DNA from: Melghirimyces profundicolus
GTDB taxonomy: Bacteria > Bacillota > Bacilli > Thermoactinomycetales > DSM-45169
Direction: 5' to 3'
DNA length: 64,000 bases
Assembly (NCBI RefSeq): GCF_003054245.1
Contig: NZ_QBKR01000006.1
Location: 62,001 to 126,000 of the forward strand
Position numbers and translations under genes: made by a program. Every line of letters begins with the position of its first letter. The first letter of the stretch is position 1. Below the pieces are notes generated by a model. The model ran no database searches and was not told the DNA's origin. It saw nothing but the letters and a program-made list of their open reading frames with translations. Shown here piece by piece: positions 32,833-42,627 of this stretch.

Positions 32833-35790
32833 TTAACCCCCTCCTTCACCTTCATCGATGGTTTCGATCACGGGTTCGTAGTCGGGACGCTGCCACTTCT
32901 CCTCCACTTTGACGCCGAGTTGCGGCACCCGGTTTCCAAAGCGGTGGTTGGCCCGCGGCAACGGTGATTCCCCTTCCGGTTCAAGCACCTCCATCTTTAC
33001 ATGCATCTCCTTAAAGTTGGGGGTGTGTGTCACCTTGTCGTGGTAACTGCTGGTTAATCGGTTAACCGCCTTCTCTTCCTCCGTGGAATTCATCGGGAGA
33101 TACAATTCATTCCCTTTCACGTGGTCCGTCACCAGCACCCGAACCTTGACGGTCCCATAGGGAGAATTAAGCCGAACCAGTGCGCCGTCTTTGATTCCGC
33201 GTTCCTCGGCCAGTTGATGAGAAACCTCCAGCCAAGGGTTCGGAACTTTATGAGTGATCCCTCTCGATTTGTAGGTCATATTCCCTTCGTGGAAGTGTTC
33301 CAACAAGCGTCCGTTATTCAGGTGAAGATCGTATTCTTCCCCCGGATCATAAGGCGGGGTCCAATCGACAGGAACCAAACGGGCCCTTCCATCCTTGAAC
33401 CTGAACCGGTCCGTGTACAAAACGGGGGTGTCCTGACCGTCGGCGTTCACCGGCCACAGCAGGCTGTTCCATCCTTCCAGGCGTTTGTAGCTGACGCCGG
33501 CAAAAACAGGGGCTAAGCCGGATGCTTCATCCATAATGTCACTCGGATGGTGATAGTTCCAGTTCGCACCCAGGCGGTTGGCTATCAATTGAATAATCTC
33601 CCAATCCGGTTTGGAATCGCCGAGGGGTTCAAATACCCGGTAGAAACGCTGGATCCTCCGCTCGGTATTGGTGAATGTTCCTTCTTTCTCCAGACTGGGC
33701 GCTGCCGGAAGAACCACATCTGCAAATTGGGCGGTCTTGGAGAAAAAAATATCCTGTACGACAAAGAAATCCAACTTCTCAAAGGCAGCATGGACATGGT
33801 TGATATTCGAATCGACCAGTCCCATCTCTTCGCCGAACAGATACATCCCTTTGATTTTTCCGTCATGGATCGCTTCGACAATTTGGTGGTTGTTTAAACC
33901 CGGTTGTTTCGGCAGGGAGACTCCCCAGGCCTTCTCATAGCGAGCGCGCACCTTGTCATCCTGAACCGGTTCGTACCCCGGGAACCAGGCCGGCATCGTC
34001 CCGAAATCGCTGGCCCCTTGAACGTTGTTATGTCCCCGGAGGGGATAAGCTCCGGTGTTGGGACGGCCGTAGTTACCGGTAACCAATAATAAGTTGGAAA
34101 TACTGGTGCTGGTCTCTGTTCCCCCCATATGTTGTGTTACCCCCATCGCCCACAGGATGCAGACGTTTTCTGCTTCATGGATCAGGGTGGCCACACGGAT
34201 GAGTTCCTCCCGGCTGATCCCGGTCACGTCTTCCGCATCCGCCAAGGTGAATTTTTCGAGGGACTCAATGTATTCGTCCACACCGTTCACTCGGTTGTTC
34301 AAAAATTCCTGATCCGCCCATCCCCGGTCCACAATGTACTTGGTGACCGCCGAGATCCAAACCAGGTCGGTCCCCGGATTGGGATGAAGGTGCAGGTCCG
34401 CCCGCTGGGCCAACTCGTTTTCCCGCAAGTCGGCGACGATCAGCTTCTGACCATGGAGTTTGTGGGCCCGTTTCACCCGGGTGGCCAAAACGGGATGGGA
34501 TTCGGCGGGGTTGGCTCCGACTACGATGACCAAATCGGCACCGGCGATATCCCGGATGGTTCCCGCGTCCCCCCCGATGCCGACCGTCCGCATCAGACCG
34601 GCAGTCGCCGGAGACTGGCAATAGCGCGAACAGTTGTCGACATTGTTGGTACCCATAACGGCCCGCGCAAACTTTTGAAACACGTAATTTTCTTCGTTGC
34701 TGCATTTGGAAGAGGCGATGTAACCGAGGGCGTCCGGACCGTGGGTCCTTTTCATCCCCTTCAAATTTTCAGCGACGAGATCCAGGGCTTCGTCCCAAGT
34801 GGCTTCCACAAACCGGTCTCCCTTGCGGATTAACGGCTTGGTCAGACGCTCTTCACTGTTGACGAAATCCCATCCCCATTTGCCTTTCACGCAGGTGGAA
34901 ACACCGTTGACCGGGGCTTCGACCTGTGGCTCCACTTTGAGAATCTCGCGTCCTTTGCTCCAGATCTCAAAGCTGCACCCGACACCGCAATAGGTGCAGA
35001 CCGTTTTGGTCCGTTTGATCCGGGACTTTCGCATGCTCTCCTCCATTTCCGATATGGCGAAAATCTCTTTGTACCCCGGTTCCACTTCCTTCGTCAGGTC
35101 GATCATCGGTTCCAGGATGTTTGCCGGTATCCCGGTCAGATACCCCGCTTCCCCGAGCATCGACTTTTCCATCAGAGCGTTGCAGGGGCAAACGGATACG
35201 CAATGACCGCAGGAAACGCAGGACGACTGGTCGATGGGGACATCGTCGTCCCAGATCACGCGGGGTACTTCACGGTTCCAGTCGATGGTGAGGGTTTCAT
35301 TGACCTGCAGATCTTGGCACGCCTCGACACACCGGCCGCAGAGGATGCACTGGTCCGGCTCGTAACGGTAAAAGGGATGCGAGTTATCCGGCGGATCCGG
35401 CTTGGGTTGAAAATCGTATTTTTGGTGGTCCAACTGCAAATAGGCTGCCGTATTGTGGACCTCGCAGTTCCCATTGTTATTGTCACAGACCGTGCAGTAA
35501 AGTTCGTGGTTTTTCAAAATACGGGACATCGCTTCATACTGCGCTTCCTTCACCCGGTCGGTCAAGGTTTCGACCCGCATATCGGGTTGGGCCTCCGTGG
35601 CACAGGCCCGTCGAAGCTCCCCGTTGACGTCCACCAAACACGTATCGCACGTTTGCAATCCACCCAATTGGGGATGATAGCAAATGCTCGGGATGTAGAT
35701 ATCCCCGGGTTCAGCGGCTTCCAGAATGGTTTGACCCTCTTTGAGCGGGTATGTCTGATTGTTGATTCGAATAAAACGATCGTTTCCCAT
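32833..35790 (-). CDS. Formate dehydrogenase, alpha subunit (molybdenum/tungsten, Cys type)
   Basis: A 985-residue enzyme that oxidises formate to CO2. Domain order: a 2Fe-2S ferredoxin domain (CYHPQLGGLQTCDTC), a His-Cys FeS segment (HELYCTVCDNNNGNC), two 4Fe-4S clusters (CILCGRCVEAC and CVSCGHCVSVC), the catalytic 4Fe-4S site (CTYCGVGCSFE), and the bis-MGD domains. The metal ligand is Cys in NCSRYCQSPATAG, where some homologues carry selenocysteine. The N-terminal extension with FeS relays is typical of soluble Firmicutes enzymes. It starts an operon with DUF1641, HMA-like and zinc-ribbon genes. Confidence 0.95.
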   Translation of the reverse strand: MGNDRFIRINNQTYPLKEGQTILEAAEPGDIYIPSICYHPQLGGLQTCDTCLVDVNGELRRACATEAQPDMRVETLTDRVKEAQYEAMSRILKNHELYCTVCDNNNGNCEVHNTAAYLQLDHQKYDFQPKPDPPDNSHPFYRYEPDQCILCGRCVEACQDLQVNETLTIDWNREVPRVIWDDDVPIDQSSCVSCGHCVSVCPCNALMEKSMLGEAGYLTGIPANILEPMIDLTKEVEPGYKEIFAISEMEESMRKSRIKRTKTVCTYCGVGCSFEIWSKGREILKVEPQVEAPVNGVSTCVKGKWGWDFVNSEERLTKPLIRKGDRFVEATWDEALDLVAENLKGMKRTHGPDALGYIASSKCSNEENYVFQKFARAVMGTNNVDNCSRYCQSPATAGLMRTVGIGGDAGTIRDIAGADLVIVVGANPAESHPVLATRVKRAHKLHGQKLIVADLRENELAQRADLHLHPNPGTDLVWISAVTKYIVDRGWADQEFLNNRVNGVDEYIESLEKFTLADAEDVTGISREELIRVATLIHEAENVCILWAMGVTQHMGGTETSTSISNLLLVTGNYGRPNTGAYPLRGHNNVQGASDFGTMPAWFPGYEPVQDDKVRARYEKAWGVSLPKQPGLNNHQIVEAIHDGKIKGMYLFGEEMGLVDSNINHVHAAFEKLDFFVVQDIFFSKTAQFADVVLPAAPSLEKEGTFTNTERRIQRFYRVFEPLGDSKPDWEIIQLIANRLGANWNYHHPSDIMDEASGLAPVFAGVSYKRLEGWNSLLWPVNADGQDTPVLYTDRFRFKDGRARLVPVDWTPPYDPGEEYDLHLNNGRLLEHFHEGNMTYKSRGITHKVPNPWLEVSHQLAEERGIKDGALVRLNSPYGTVKVRVLVTDHVKGNELYLPMNSTEEEKAVNRLTSSYHDKVTHTPNFKEMHVKMEVLEPEGESPLPRANHRFGNRVPQLGVKVEEKWQRPDYEPVIETIDEGEGGG

Positions 35791-35980
35791 CTTCTTCCCC
35801 CCGTTTAAAACAGCGGTTTATTCTTTATTTGGGGTCTCCTTATTCTGGTAAAGATATACCCTCCTTTGTGTACCGCCAAAGGAATCCGGGCACGATCCCG
35901 GGTGGAACATAAAAATGCGGAACTCAAACGAGTCTGAGAAATGATATGGAAAACCTAGAAATAATAAGGGTGGGACGGCA

Positions 35981-37099
35981 ATGAAAATTCACCAGGTGGA
36001 TACATACCCCTTGTTTTTTCGATTGAAAGAGCCATACGGTGACGCCAACGGGTACAAATTCTACCGGAGCGCCTTTTGGTTCCGGATCCGAACCCAATCC
36101 GGGATCGAGGGATGGGGGGAATGTGTCGATTGGCTGCCCGTACTGGAAAAAGGATTCCAGGAGCGGGTCATCCCCTTTTTACTGGGGCAACCGAGTACGA
36201 AGCGGTTGCAGTTGGTTTCCACCATTAAAAAGTGGCATCCCCGCATTGCGGCAGGTGTCAGCATGGCACTGACGGAGATCGCGGCCAAAAAAGCGGGTAT
36301 GTCCGTCTGTGACCTGTGGGGAGGAAAACGATGGCCCAAAGTCCCGGTCTACGCCTCTTTCCAATCTTACACGGATCGGCCGGACTGGGCCGGCCATTCC
36401 TTGCGGATGGTGGAACAGGCGGTCGCTGACGGTTTTCGGCAACTCAAAGTGAAAGTCGGTGGAAAGTCCTTGCGGGAAGATCAGCAGCATATTTCATCCT
36501 TGAAGGCGATGCTGGGAGGACAGGCTCAGGCGGCAGTGGACGCCAACCAGAGCTATGATGTGGCAACTGCGCTGAGATGGAACCGGCTGTTCGAAAGCGG
36601 GGGTGATTGGCTCTGGTTTGAGGAACCCATTCCGCTGGACCGTGCCGACTCATACCGGCTTCTCCGGTCCCGTTGCCCGATCCCCGTTGCCGGGGGAGAA
36701 AATCTCCCGGGACCCAAGCAGTTCCTCCCCCTGCTGCAGGAGAATGCGGTCGATATCATGCAACCGGATGTCATGCATGTGAACGGCGTGGACGACTTCC
36801 GCGACACCCTGCAGTTGGCCCGCCACTTCGGGCTGCGGGTTTCCCCCCATGCCTTTGACGGGATTTTGTCCCGCTGCTATGCCCTGTTGGCCCAAAGCTG
36901 TCTCTCCTCCTGGAGCAAGATGGACGGGGAAGAGATTGAGCCGGTGGAATGGGATGCAATGGAGAATCCCTTCACCTCGCTCCTTCCGATTCGACCGTCG
37001 GGCGGTTCCGTCACAATCCCCGAGGGGGTCGGAATCGGGATGGAACCGGACCCGCAGCTTTTGGAAGCTTATCGTTGGGATGGTTCCAGCTATGGATAA
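35981..37099 (+). CDS. Enolase-superfamily (mandelate racemase/muconate lactonising) enzyme
   Basis: A 372-residue enzyme. The N-terminal capping domain ends near residue 120. The barrel carries QLKVKVGG (acid-base lysines near 165), AAVDANQSYD (first metal ligand), WFEEPIPL (second), GGENLPG (third) and VSPHAFDG (histidine base). The KxK plus His-Asp set fits the mandelate racemase subgroup, acting on sugar acids, muconates or similar carboxylates; the substrate cannot be named. ATG behind GGGTGGGA; divergent from formate dehydrogenase. Confidence 0.9.
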   Translation: MKIHQVDTYPLFFRLKEPYGDANGYKFYRSAFWFRIRTQSGIEGWGECVDWLPVLEKGFQERVIPFLLGQPSTKRLQLVSTIKKWHPRIAAGVSMALTEIAAKKAGMSVCDLWGGKRWPKVPVYASFQSYTDRPDWAGHSLRMVEQAVADGFRQLKVKVGGKSLREDQQHISSLKAMLGGQAQAAVDANQSYDVATALRWNRLFESGGDWLWFEEPIPLDRADSYRLLRSRCPIPVAGGENLPGPKQFLPLLQENAVDIMQPDVMHVNGVDDFRDTLQLARHFGLRVSPHAFDGILSRCYALLAQSCLSSWSKMDGEEIEPVEWDAMENPFTSLLPIRPSGGSVTIPEGVGIGMEPDPQLLEAYRWDGSSYG

Positions 37100-37189
37100 A
37101 AAACTTCCGGCTCTTGAGGTTGCTTCCGTTTTCCACGGGGATTCAGGTTACGCCTGTGTACGATCAAAACGGCACGGATCCCTGAAGAA

Positions 37190-37419
37190 TAAGAAAAGAG
37201 GTCCTCCGGAGGAAGGATCTCTCTTTTCACGTTCCTTATCGGACGACGGAATGACGACGAGACGAACCGCCTCTCGCCGATCCAGTCGGTCAAACCCCAT
37301 GTTGATCTCTTCCGGAGCCAAGGTGTCCGTCAACAACCGATCCGCGGGAAGCCCCGTCCAGGAATACAGCGAGGAGGCCCCATCTCATACAATACCGCAA
37401 GCACGCGTTTTCTGATCAA
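37190..37419 (-). pseudogene. Zinc alcohol dehydrogenase with its middle deleted
   Basis: TTG 37419 opens IRKRVLAVLYEMGPPR, a typical N-terminus of class III-like zinc dehydrogenases. After about 20 codons the frame changes to LPADRLLTDTLAPEEINMGF and REAVRLVVIP, the usual C-terminus. Roughly 300 codons between them are gone. It is a third zinc/iron alcohol dehydrogenase locus in this window. Confidence 0.65.
37193..37229 (+). terminator. Candidate terminator of the enolase-superfamily gene
   Basis: GAAAAGAG pairs with CTCTTTTC around an inner TCCTCCGGAGGA palindrome. The T run is short, so the call is moderate. Confidence 0.45.
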
Positions 37420-37542
37420 GGCACCACTTCTTTTCGGAGTTGGTCAACGCCTCCTCCATTGACTGGAAGGAGACGAAGAATCCGACCGGGGCGCCGCGGG
37501 ACAGGCCCGGGGAACCGGGACCGCCGTTTCGACCCCATCCCC

Positions 37543-38868
37543 TTAAGAAGAGACCGTCTCTCTTCCGGACACCGTCGTCCCGGGTTTCTCCTCCAGGACG
37601 TCTCCTTGGAAGGTTTCCGAGGCAAGGTAGACGGAAACGAACGTCAGGATCGCCATAGCAGCCATATACAAGGCGACGGCCCACGGATCCCCGCCCGTCC
37701 AAGCGAGCAGCGTGGTCGCGATCAGCGGTGAGAGACCGCCCGCAAAGACGGATGCCAGCTGATAACCGATCGAAACACCGCTGTAGCGGACACGCGTCCC
37801 GAAGAGTTCCGAGAAGAAAGCCGCCTGAGGCCCGTACATCGCGGCGTGTCCGATCGCCATCGACAAGACGATGCCCAGCCAAATCAGGATGGTATGCTTC
37901 GTATCGACCATCCAAAAGAAGGGAAAGGCGAACAGCGCCGAGAATGCCGCGCCGCCCATGTAGACAGGACGCCGGCCAATGCGGTCGGAGAGGGCGGCAA
38001 AAGCGGGAATGGTGAAAAACTCGACTGCGGTGGCGATCAACACCCCGTTGAGGATCATGCTTCGCGGGAGTCCCAGCTGCTCCGTCGCATATGAGAGCAC
38101 GAACACACTGAAGATATAGAAGGAACCGTTTTCGGCAAAGCGTGCTCCCATCGCCAGCAGAACCTGTTTCGGATAGGTGCGGAGCACTTCCAAGATCGGA
38201 AGCCGAGATTCCGACTTCGACTCCTTCACCTTTTCAAACGCAGGGGTTTCCATTACGCGCAAGCGGATGAACATCCCCACTCCGATCAAGACAATGCTGA
38301 ATAAGAAGGGGACGCGCCATCCCCAGGTCATAAACTGCTCCTTGGGCAGCGCCGAAAAGATGGCGAAAATGGCCGTGGACAGAAGCAGCCCTCCCGGCAC
38401 ACCCATCTGGGTCCAACTGCCGTAAAAGCCGCGTTTTCCTTTTGGAGCGTGTTCCACGGCGATCAGCGCAGCTCCGCCCCATTCGCCTCCAACGCCGACC
38501 CCTTGCAGTAGACGTAAGACGACCAGAAGGATGGGGGCCCAAATCCCAATTGATTCGTAAGTGGGCAACAAACCGATCAGGAACGTGGCGATACCCATGA
38601 TCGACAGGGTGAGGATGAGCATAGACTTGCGCCCAATCTTGTCGCCGTAGTTCCCGAAGATGATCCCGCCGACCGGCCGGGCGACAAAACCGAGAGCAAA
38701 GGTTCCGAAGGACTGAAGCGTCCCGATCAAAGGCTCTGATTCCGGGAAAAACAACTGCGGGAAAATCAAAGCGGCGGCCGTTCCGTACAAGAAGAAATCA
38801 TACCATTCGATCGCCGTCCCGATGAAACTGGAGAAAGCAGCTTTGAACACCTGATTTTTTTGGGCCAT
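37543..38868 (-). CDS. MFS transporter, metabolite:H+ symporter family
   Basis: A 441-residue, 12-helix symporter. Family signatures: SSFIGTAIEWYDFFLYGTAA in helix 1, RPVGGIIFGNYGDKIGRKSM between helices 2 and 3, RLLQGVGVGGEWGGA in helix 4, and SDRIGRRPVYMGG at the repeat in the second half. This family imports organic acids such as citrate, alpha-ketoglutarate, shikimate or benzoates. I use the ATG at 38868 with GGGGTG upstream. It follows the iron alcohol dehydrogenase and is probably under the same sigma-54 promoter. Confidence 0.9.
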   Translation of the reverse strand: MAQKNQVFKAAFSSFIGTAIEWYDFFLYGTAAALIFPQLFFPESEPLIGTLQSFGTFALGFVARPVGGIIFGNYGDKIGRKSMLILTLSIMGIATFLIGLLPTYESIGIWAPILLVVLRLLQGVGVGGEWGGAALIAVEHAPKGKRGFYGSWTQMGVPGGLLLSTAIFAIFSALPKEQFMTWGWRVPFLFSIVLIGVGMFIRLRVMETPAFEKVKESKSESRLPILEVLRTYPKQVLLAMGARFAENGSFYIFSVFVLSYATEQLGLPRSMILNGVLIATAVEFFTIPAFAALSDRIGRRPVYMGGAAFSALFAFPFFWMVDTKHTILIWLGIVLSMAIGHAAMYGPQAAFFSELFGTRVRYSGVSIGYQLASVFAGGLSPLIATTLLAWTGGDPWAVALYMAAMAILTFVSVYLASETFQGDVLEEKPGTTVSGRETVSS

Positions 38869-39077
38869 CACAAATCACCCCCCGTGGATTTTCAAATCGT
38901 CTGATAGAGATCCTCCATAAGTCTGAACCAGCAGGTCATCACCACCTTTCTCCGGGTGAAAATTCAAGCCCCTTTTCCCGTTGGCAGGAATCCGGTCTCC
39001 ACCGACGCAGCTTGAGAAGGGTGATCGTTGTCTCAGCCCTGCTCAATATCAGTTGCAGTTTTATAAATATTTCGTTT

Positions 39078-40274
39078 TTAATGGGTACACTCCATATTGG
39101 AAAAAGAGTAATCGTAGCAGTAACGGTAAAGCTCGACGATCTCCCCGTGTGTCGGAATGCGGGGATTCATTTCAGGACTGCCGCTGTCGAGAGCATCGGC
39201 AGCCATTTTATCCAACGCATTCTCCAATTTCTCCCGCTTGATACCCCACGCCTTCATATTGGGGATGTCCAGAGCTGAACAGAGCCCTTTGATCTTGGAG
39301 ATCGCTCCTTCCGCCGCCTCTTCGTCAGAACGCCCTTCCAGACACCTGTCGATAATACGGCCGATAACGGCCAGCCGCGGCACGCATGCCGGTCGGGTGA
39401 ATTCCAGTACCGCCGGAAGCAGCATCGCGTTGGACACCCCGTGGGGGACATGGAAAAGAGCACCGATCGGTCGGGACATCCCGTGCACCAGACAGACGGA
39501 GGCGTTGGAGAAAGCCACCCCCGCCTGCATCGCGGCCAACGCCATGTTCTCCCGGGCGTCGAGATTCTCCCTGTTTTCATAAGCTTTGCGGATGTTTGGA
39601 ACGATTCGTTCCACGGCAGAAAGAGCCAGCGTGTCCGTCAACGGATGAGAACGGCGGGAGATGTAAGCCTCGACGGCGTGACACAGCGCATCCAACCCCG
39701 TCGCGGCCGTCACTTTCGGTGGGCAGGAGACGGTGAGCACCGGATCGACGATGGCGACGGCCGGAACGAATGCGGGATGCTTGATCATCATTTTTACATC
39801 GTCTTTCGTGTTGGTGATCACCGTCACACTGGTGACTTCCGAACCCGTCCCCGCTGTGGTCGGGACGGCGATCAGCGGGATCGGATCCCGTTCGATCCGT
39901 TTTTTGCCCCCTGTGTAATCACCGATGTACCCGCCGTTGGCGGCCACGACCGCCACCGCTTTGGCGGTGTCGAGACAGCTGCCGCCGCCGAGGGCGACGA
40001 TCACATCGCACTGTTCCTCCTGAAGGCGTTTCAGCGCTTCCCCGACGTATCGATCCGTCGGTTCCGAATGGATGTCGAGATACGAGACGTGGGAGACCCC
40101 GGCTCGATCCAGGTATTGCCGGCAACGGGCGACATGTCCGTTCCGTTCCATGACCCGGTCACTGATCAAAAGCGCTTTTTTGCCGAGGCAGACCGCCTGC
40201 TCCCCGACCTTCGCGAAGGAACCGCGTCCGTAAAACACGGCAGGCGGCATACGTAACTCGGCCGATCCCTTCAT
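39078..40274 (-). CDS. Iron-containing alcohol dehydrogenase
   Basis: A 398-residue group III dehydrogenase. The NAD-binding site is ALGGGSCLDTAK and the second glycine-rich block is PTTAGTGSEVT. Iron ligands are the Asp of TGLDALCHAVEAY, the following His, and two histidines in VHGMSRPIGALFHVPHG. It probably oxidises or reduces a small alcohol or hydroxyacid. A canonical sigma-54 promoter lies 46 bases upstream, and an activator gene precedes it, so expression should be inducer-dependent. Confidence 0.93.
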   Translation of the reverse strand: MKGSAELRMPPAVFYGRGSFAKVGEQAVCLGKKALLISDRVMERNGHVARCRQYLDRAGVSHVSYLDIHSEPTDRYVGEALKRLQEEQCDVIVALGGGSCLDTAKAVAVVAANGGYIGDYTGGKKRIERDPIPLIAVPTTAGTGSEVTSVTVITNTKDDVKMMIKHPAFVPAVAIVDPVLTVSCPPKVTAATGLDALCHAVEAYISRRSHPLTDTLALSAVERIVPNIRKAYENRENLDARENMALAAMQAGVAFSNASVCLVHGMSRPIGALFHVPHGVSNAMLLPAVLEFTRPACVPRLAVIGRIIDRCLEGRSDEEAAEGAISKIKGLCSALDIPNMKAWGIKREKLENALDKMAADALDSGSPEMNPRIPTHGEIVELYRYCYDYSFSNMECTH

Positions 40275-40319
40275 GCCTCATCCCCCCTGGTCGTCATTTT
40301 TCGCGCTGCCAGTATACAG

Positions 40320-40336
40320 AGCAAAAACCGTACCAA
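40320..40336 (-). promoter_or_regulatory. Sigma-54 promoter of the iron-dehydrogenase/MFS operon
   Basis: On the minus strand TTGGTACGGTTTTTGCT carries the -24 GG and -12 GC with exactly ten bases between them. Confidence 0.8.
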
Positions 40337-40416
40337 GGATTTGCACGGAACGGGTCCCAAAAATGCGAAGGATTTGTCTTTTATATTCGACATGCGTCGG
40401 ATCTAAGTCGGGTATG

Positions 40417-40434
40417 TGTCTGGTTATCCAGACA
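40417..40434. promoter_or_regulatory. Candidate enhancer site for the CBS-PAS activator
   Basis: TGTCTGG-TTAT-CCAGACA, a perfect seven-base inverted repeat, lies about 80 bases upstream of the sigma-54 promoter and next to the activator's stop codon. Placement and symmetry fit an upstream activating sequence. Confidence 0.55.
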
Positions 40435-40440
40435 TACGCT

Positions 40441-42288
40441 TCAATCGAGCCCGTATTTTTTCAACTTTTCGTACAGTGTCGAGCGATGGATCCCCAGTTG
40501 CCGCGCCGCTGCCGCTTTGTTCCCTCCGACCTCGGCGAGGGTCCGCAAGATGGATGCCCGTTCCCGTTCCATGGCAACCCGCTTCACTTTGGTCAACAGG
40601 TCGGAGCCGTCGTCCACAAGGTCCATCGGGGAAGGCGGTGCCGCTTGATCGGGCCGGGAAGCGTTCCCCCCTCCCCAAAAGTTCGGAGGCAGGTCCTGCG
40701 GACGGATCTCTTCCCCTTCCGCCATGCAAACCAGCCTTTCTACGGTATTGGCCAGTTCCCTTACATTTCCCGGCCAGTCGTAATCCATCAGGACGGTCAT
40801 CGTCTCCCGAGCCAGCTGCTTCGGCGGCAGGTTGTAGCGTTGGCAAAACCTCTGCAGGTGGCGAGACAACAAGAAGGGTATATCCTTTTTCCGTTCCCGC
40901 AACGGCGGAATGTAAAGATGAATGATGTTAAGCCGGTAATATAGATCCTTGCGGAACCGCCCCTGCTTGAACAGTTGTTCCAAATCCTGATTGGTCGCCG
41001 CGATGATCCGCACATCGACACGGTGTTTGGAGACGCCGCCCACCCGCTCCACTTCCCGATCCTGCAGGACCCGCAGGATTTTCGCCTGCATCGGCAGGGG
41101 CATGTCGCCGATCTCGTCCAAAAAGAGCGTGCCTTTGTGCGCCAGTTCGAACTTGCCCGGTTTTCCGCCTTTTCGTGCTCCGGTGAACGCTCCCCCTTCA
41201 TAGCCGAACAATTCCGCTTCCAGAAGGTGTTCCGGTATGGCGGCGCAATTGATGCTGACAAAAGGCCCGTCGGCAAAGGGGCTGGCATGGTGGATGGCTT
41301 TGGCGAACATCTCTTTACCCGTCCCGCTCTCCCCGGTGATCAGCACAGTCGCGGGCACGGCCGCCGCCCGGCGAGCCATCCTTTTGACGGAAGCCATTTC
41401 TTCGCTCTGCCCGATAATCTGCTCGAAGGTGCCCTCCTCGCGCCGACCACCCGGCTGAGGCACGAATCCCGCTTTCTCATTCACCTGCCGCGACAACTCC
41501 TGCTTCCGCTCGAGAATCCTGTAAAGCTCGGTCACCCCCTCAAAGATGAGCATGCCCACCGCGCCGACGATTTCTCCTTCTTTCCAGATCGGGATGCGGT
41601 GAACGACCATGTCCTGGCCTTGGATGCGTTGAATGTACCCGATTTCCGGGATGCCGGTCTTGACAACAATGTGCAGCCGCGTGTTCTCGATCACCTTCGT
41701 CACATGCTTTCCAAGCACATCCCCCCGCTTTTTTCCTAAAAAACGGCTGTAGGCATCGTTGAATTCGCGGATAATCCCCTTCGCGTCGCAGACAACGACC
41801 CCTTCATAAGCGCTTTCGAGAACCGCGCTCAATGTTTCGGCGGTGTATTCCGTCTTCCGTAGCCGGACCAGGTTGTGGGAGTAAGCCTGAAGAATGTGGG
41901 CCCGGGTCAACATGCCGACGAGAACTCCCCGACTATCAACGACGGGCAGGGGGCTGACTTTCAACCGAAAAGCTTCGGTGATCGACCGGTCGGCACCGAT
42001 CATGTCCACCGGGCGGCGCATCACTTGTCCGACAGCGGAATCAGGGGAAACTCCCCGAACATAGCACCTCGTCAAATCGGATTGGGTGATCAGACCGACG
42101 ACATGCCGGTCCGCGTCCACGACGGGCAAGCCGTCGATCCCGCAAGCAACCAAAATTTCGGCCGCTTCCCGCAGGGACTCCTCCGGCGTGACCGCGTGCG
42201 GGGCGTCAGTCATCCAGGCACCGACCCGCTCTTCAGCACTCCCCTTCTCCTGAACCGTTTTCACTTGCTCCATAAAACCACGGGACAT
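40441..42288 (-). CDS. Sigma-54-dependent activator with tandem CBS and PAS domains
   Basis: A 615-residue enhancer-binding protein. Two CBS motifs span about residues 20-140 (IDGLPVVDADRHVVGLITQS, then SPLPVVDSRGVLVGML), followed by a PAS domain (SAVLESAYEGVVVCDAKGII). The AAA+ domain has Walker A GESGTGKE and the sigma-54 contact loop GGAFTGA, with VRIIAATNQDL. A Fis-type helix-turn-helix ends the protein (NKAAAARQLGIHRSTLYEKL). CBS pairs usually sense adenine nucleotides. I use the ATG behind GGGGGGTGAG. It probably controls the adjacent iron dehydrogenase/MFS operon. Confidence 0.92.
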   Translation of the reverse strand: MSRGFMEQVKTVQEKGSAEERVGAWMTDAPHAVTPEESLREAAEILVACGIDGLPVVDADRHVVGLITQSDLTRCYVRGVSPDSAVGQVMRRPVDMIGADRSITEAFRLKVSPLPVVDSRGVLVGMLTRAHILQAYSHNLVRLRKTEYTAETLSAVLESAYEGVVVCDAKGIIREFNDAYSRFLGKKRGDVLGKHVTKVIENTRLHIVVKTGIPEIGYIQRIQGQDMVVHRIPIWKEGEIVGAVGMLIFEGVTELYRILERKQELSRQVNEKAGFVPQPGGRREEGTFEQIIGQSEEMASVKRMARRAAAVPATVLITGESGTGKEMFAKAIHHASPFADGPFVSINCAAIPEHLLEAELFGYEGGAFTGARKGGKPGKFELAHKGTLFLDEIGDMPLPMQAKILRVLQDREVERVGGVSKHRVDVRIIAATNQDLEQLFKQGRFRKDLYYRLNIIHLYIPPLRERKKDIPFLLSRHLQRFCQRYNLPPKQLARETMTVLMDYDWPGNVRELANTVERLVCMAEGEEIRPQDLPPNFWGGGNASRPDQAAPPSPMDLVDDGSDLLTKVKRVAMERERASILRTLAEVGGNKAAAARQLGIHRSTLYEKLKKYGLD

Positions 42289-42581
42289 GCTTCTCACCCC
42301 CCTGACGTCCCTGCAGTTTGATAAACAGGCTTCGACAACAAATGTTCACAACCCTTTTCCAAAAAAGCGCTCCTGAAAAAGATCGACCGGAGACCTTGCC
42401 TTATAAATATAAATGCTGGTTCGGTCCGGCGGAAACGGAGCGGACAGTGATTCTTCATTGGGAGGGCAAAAGGCGCGAAGACGGAAACCACGTGACAAAT
42501 CTGCTCCGGACTGTTCATAATCAGACACACCCACTACGAATTCGGTAAAGCCGATGCGCCCGTGAAAATCACGTCTTCTGT

Positions 42582-42615
42582 AAAAAAAGATCCCCCCTCC
42601 ATCAGGAAGGGGATT
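42582..42615 (-). terminator. Terminator of the acetoin-type dehydrogenase operon
   Basis: On the minus strand AATCCCCTTCC and GGAGGGGGGAT form an imperfect hairpin followed by seven T residues, just downstream of the E2 gene. Confidence 0.75.
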
Positions 42616-42627
42616 GCCACCATTCCA

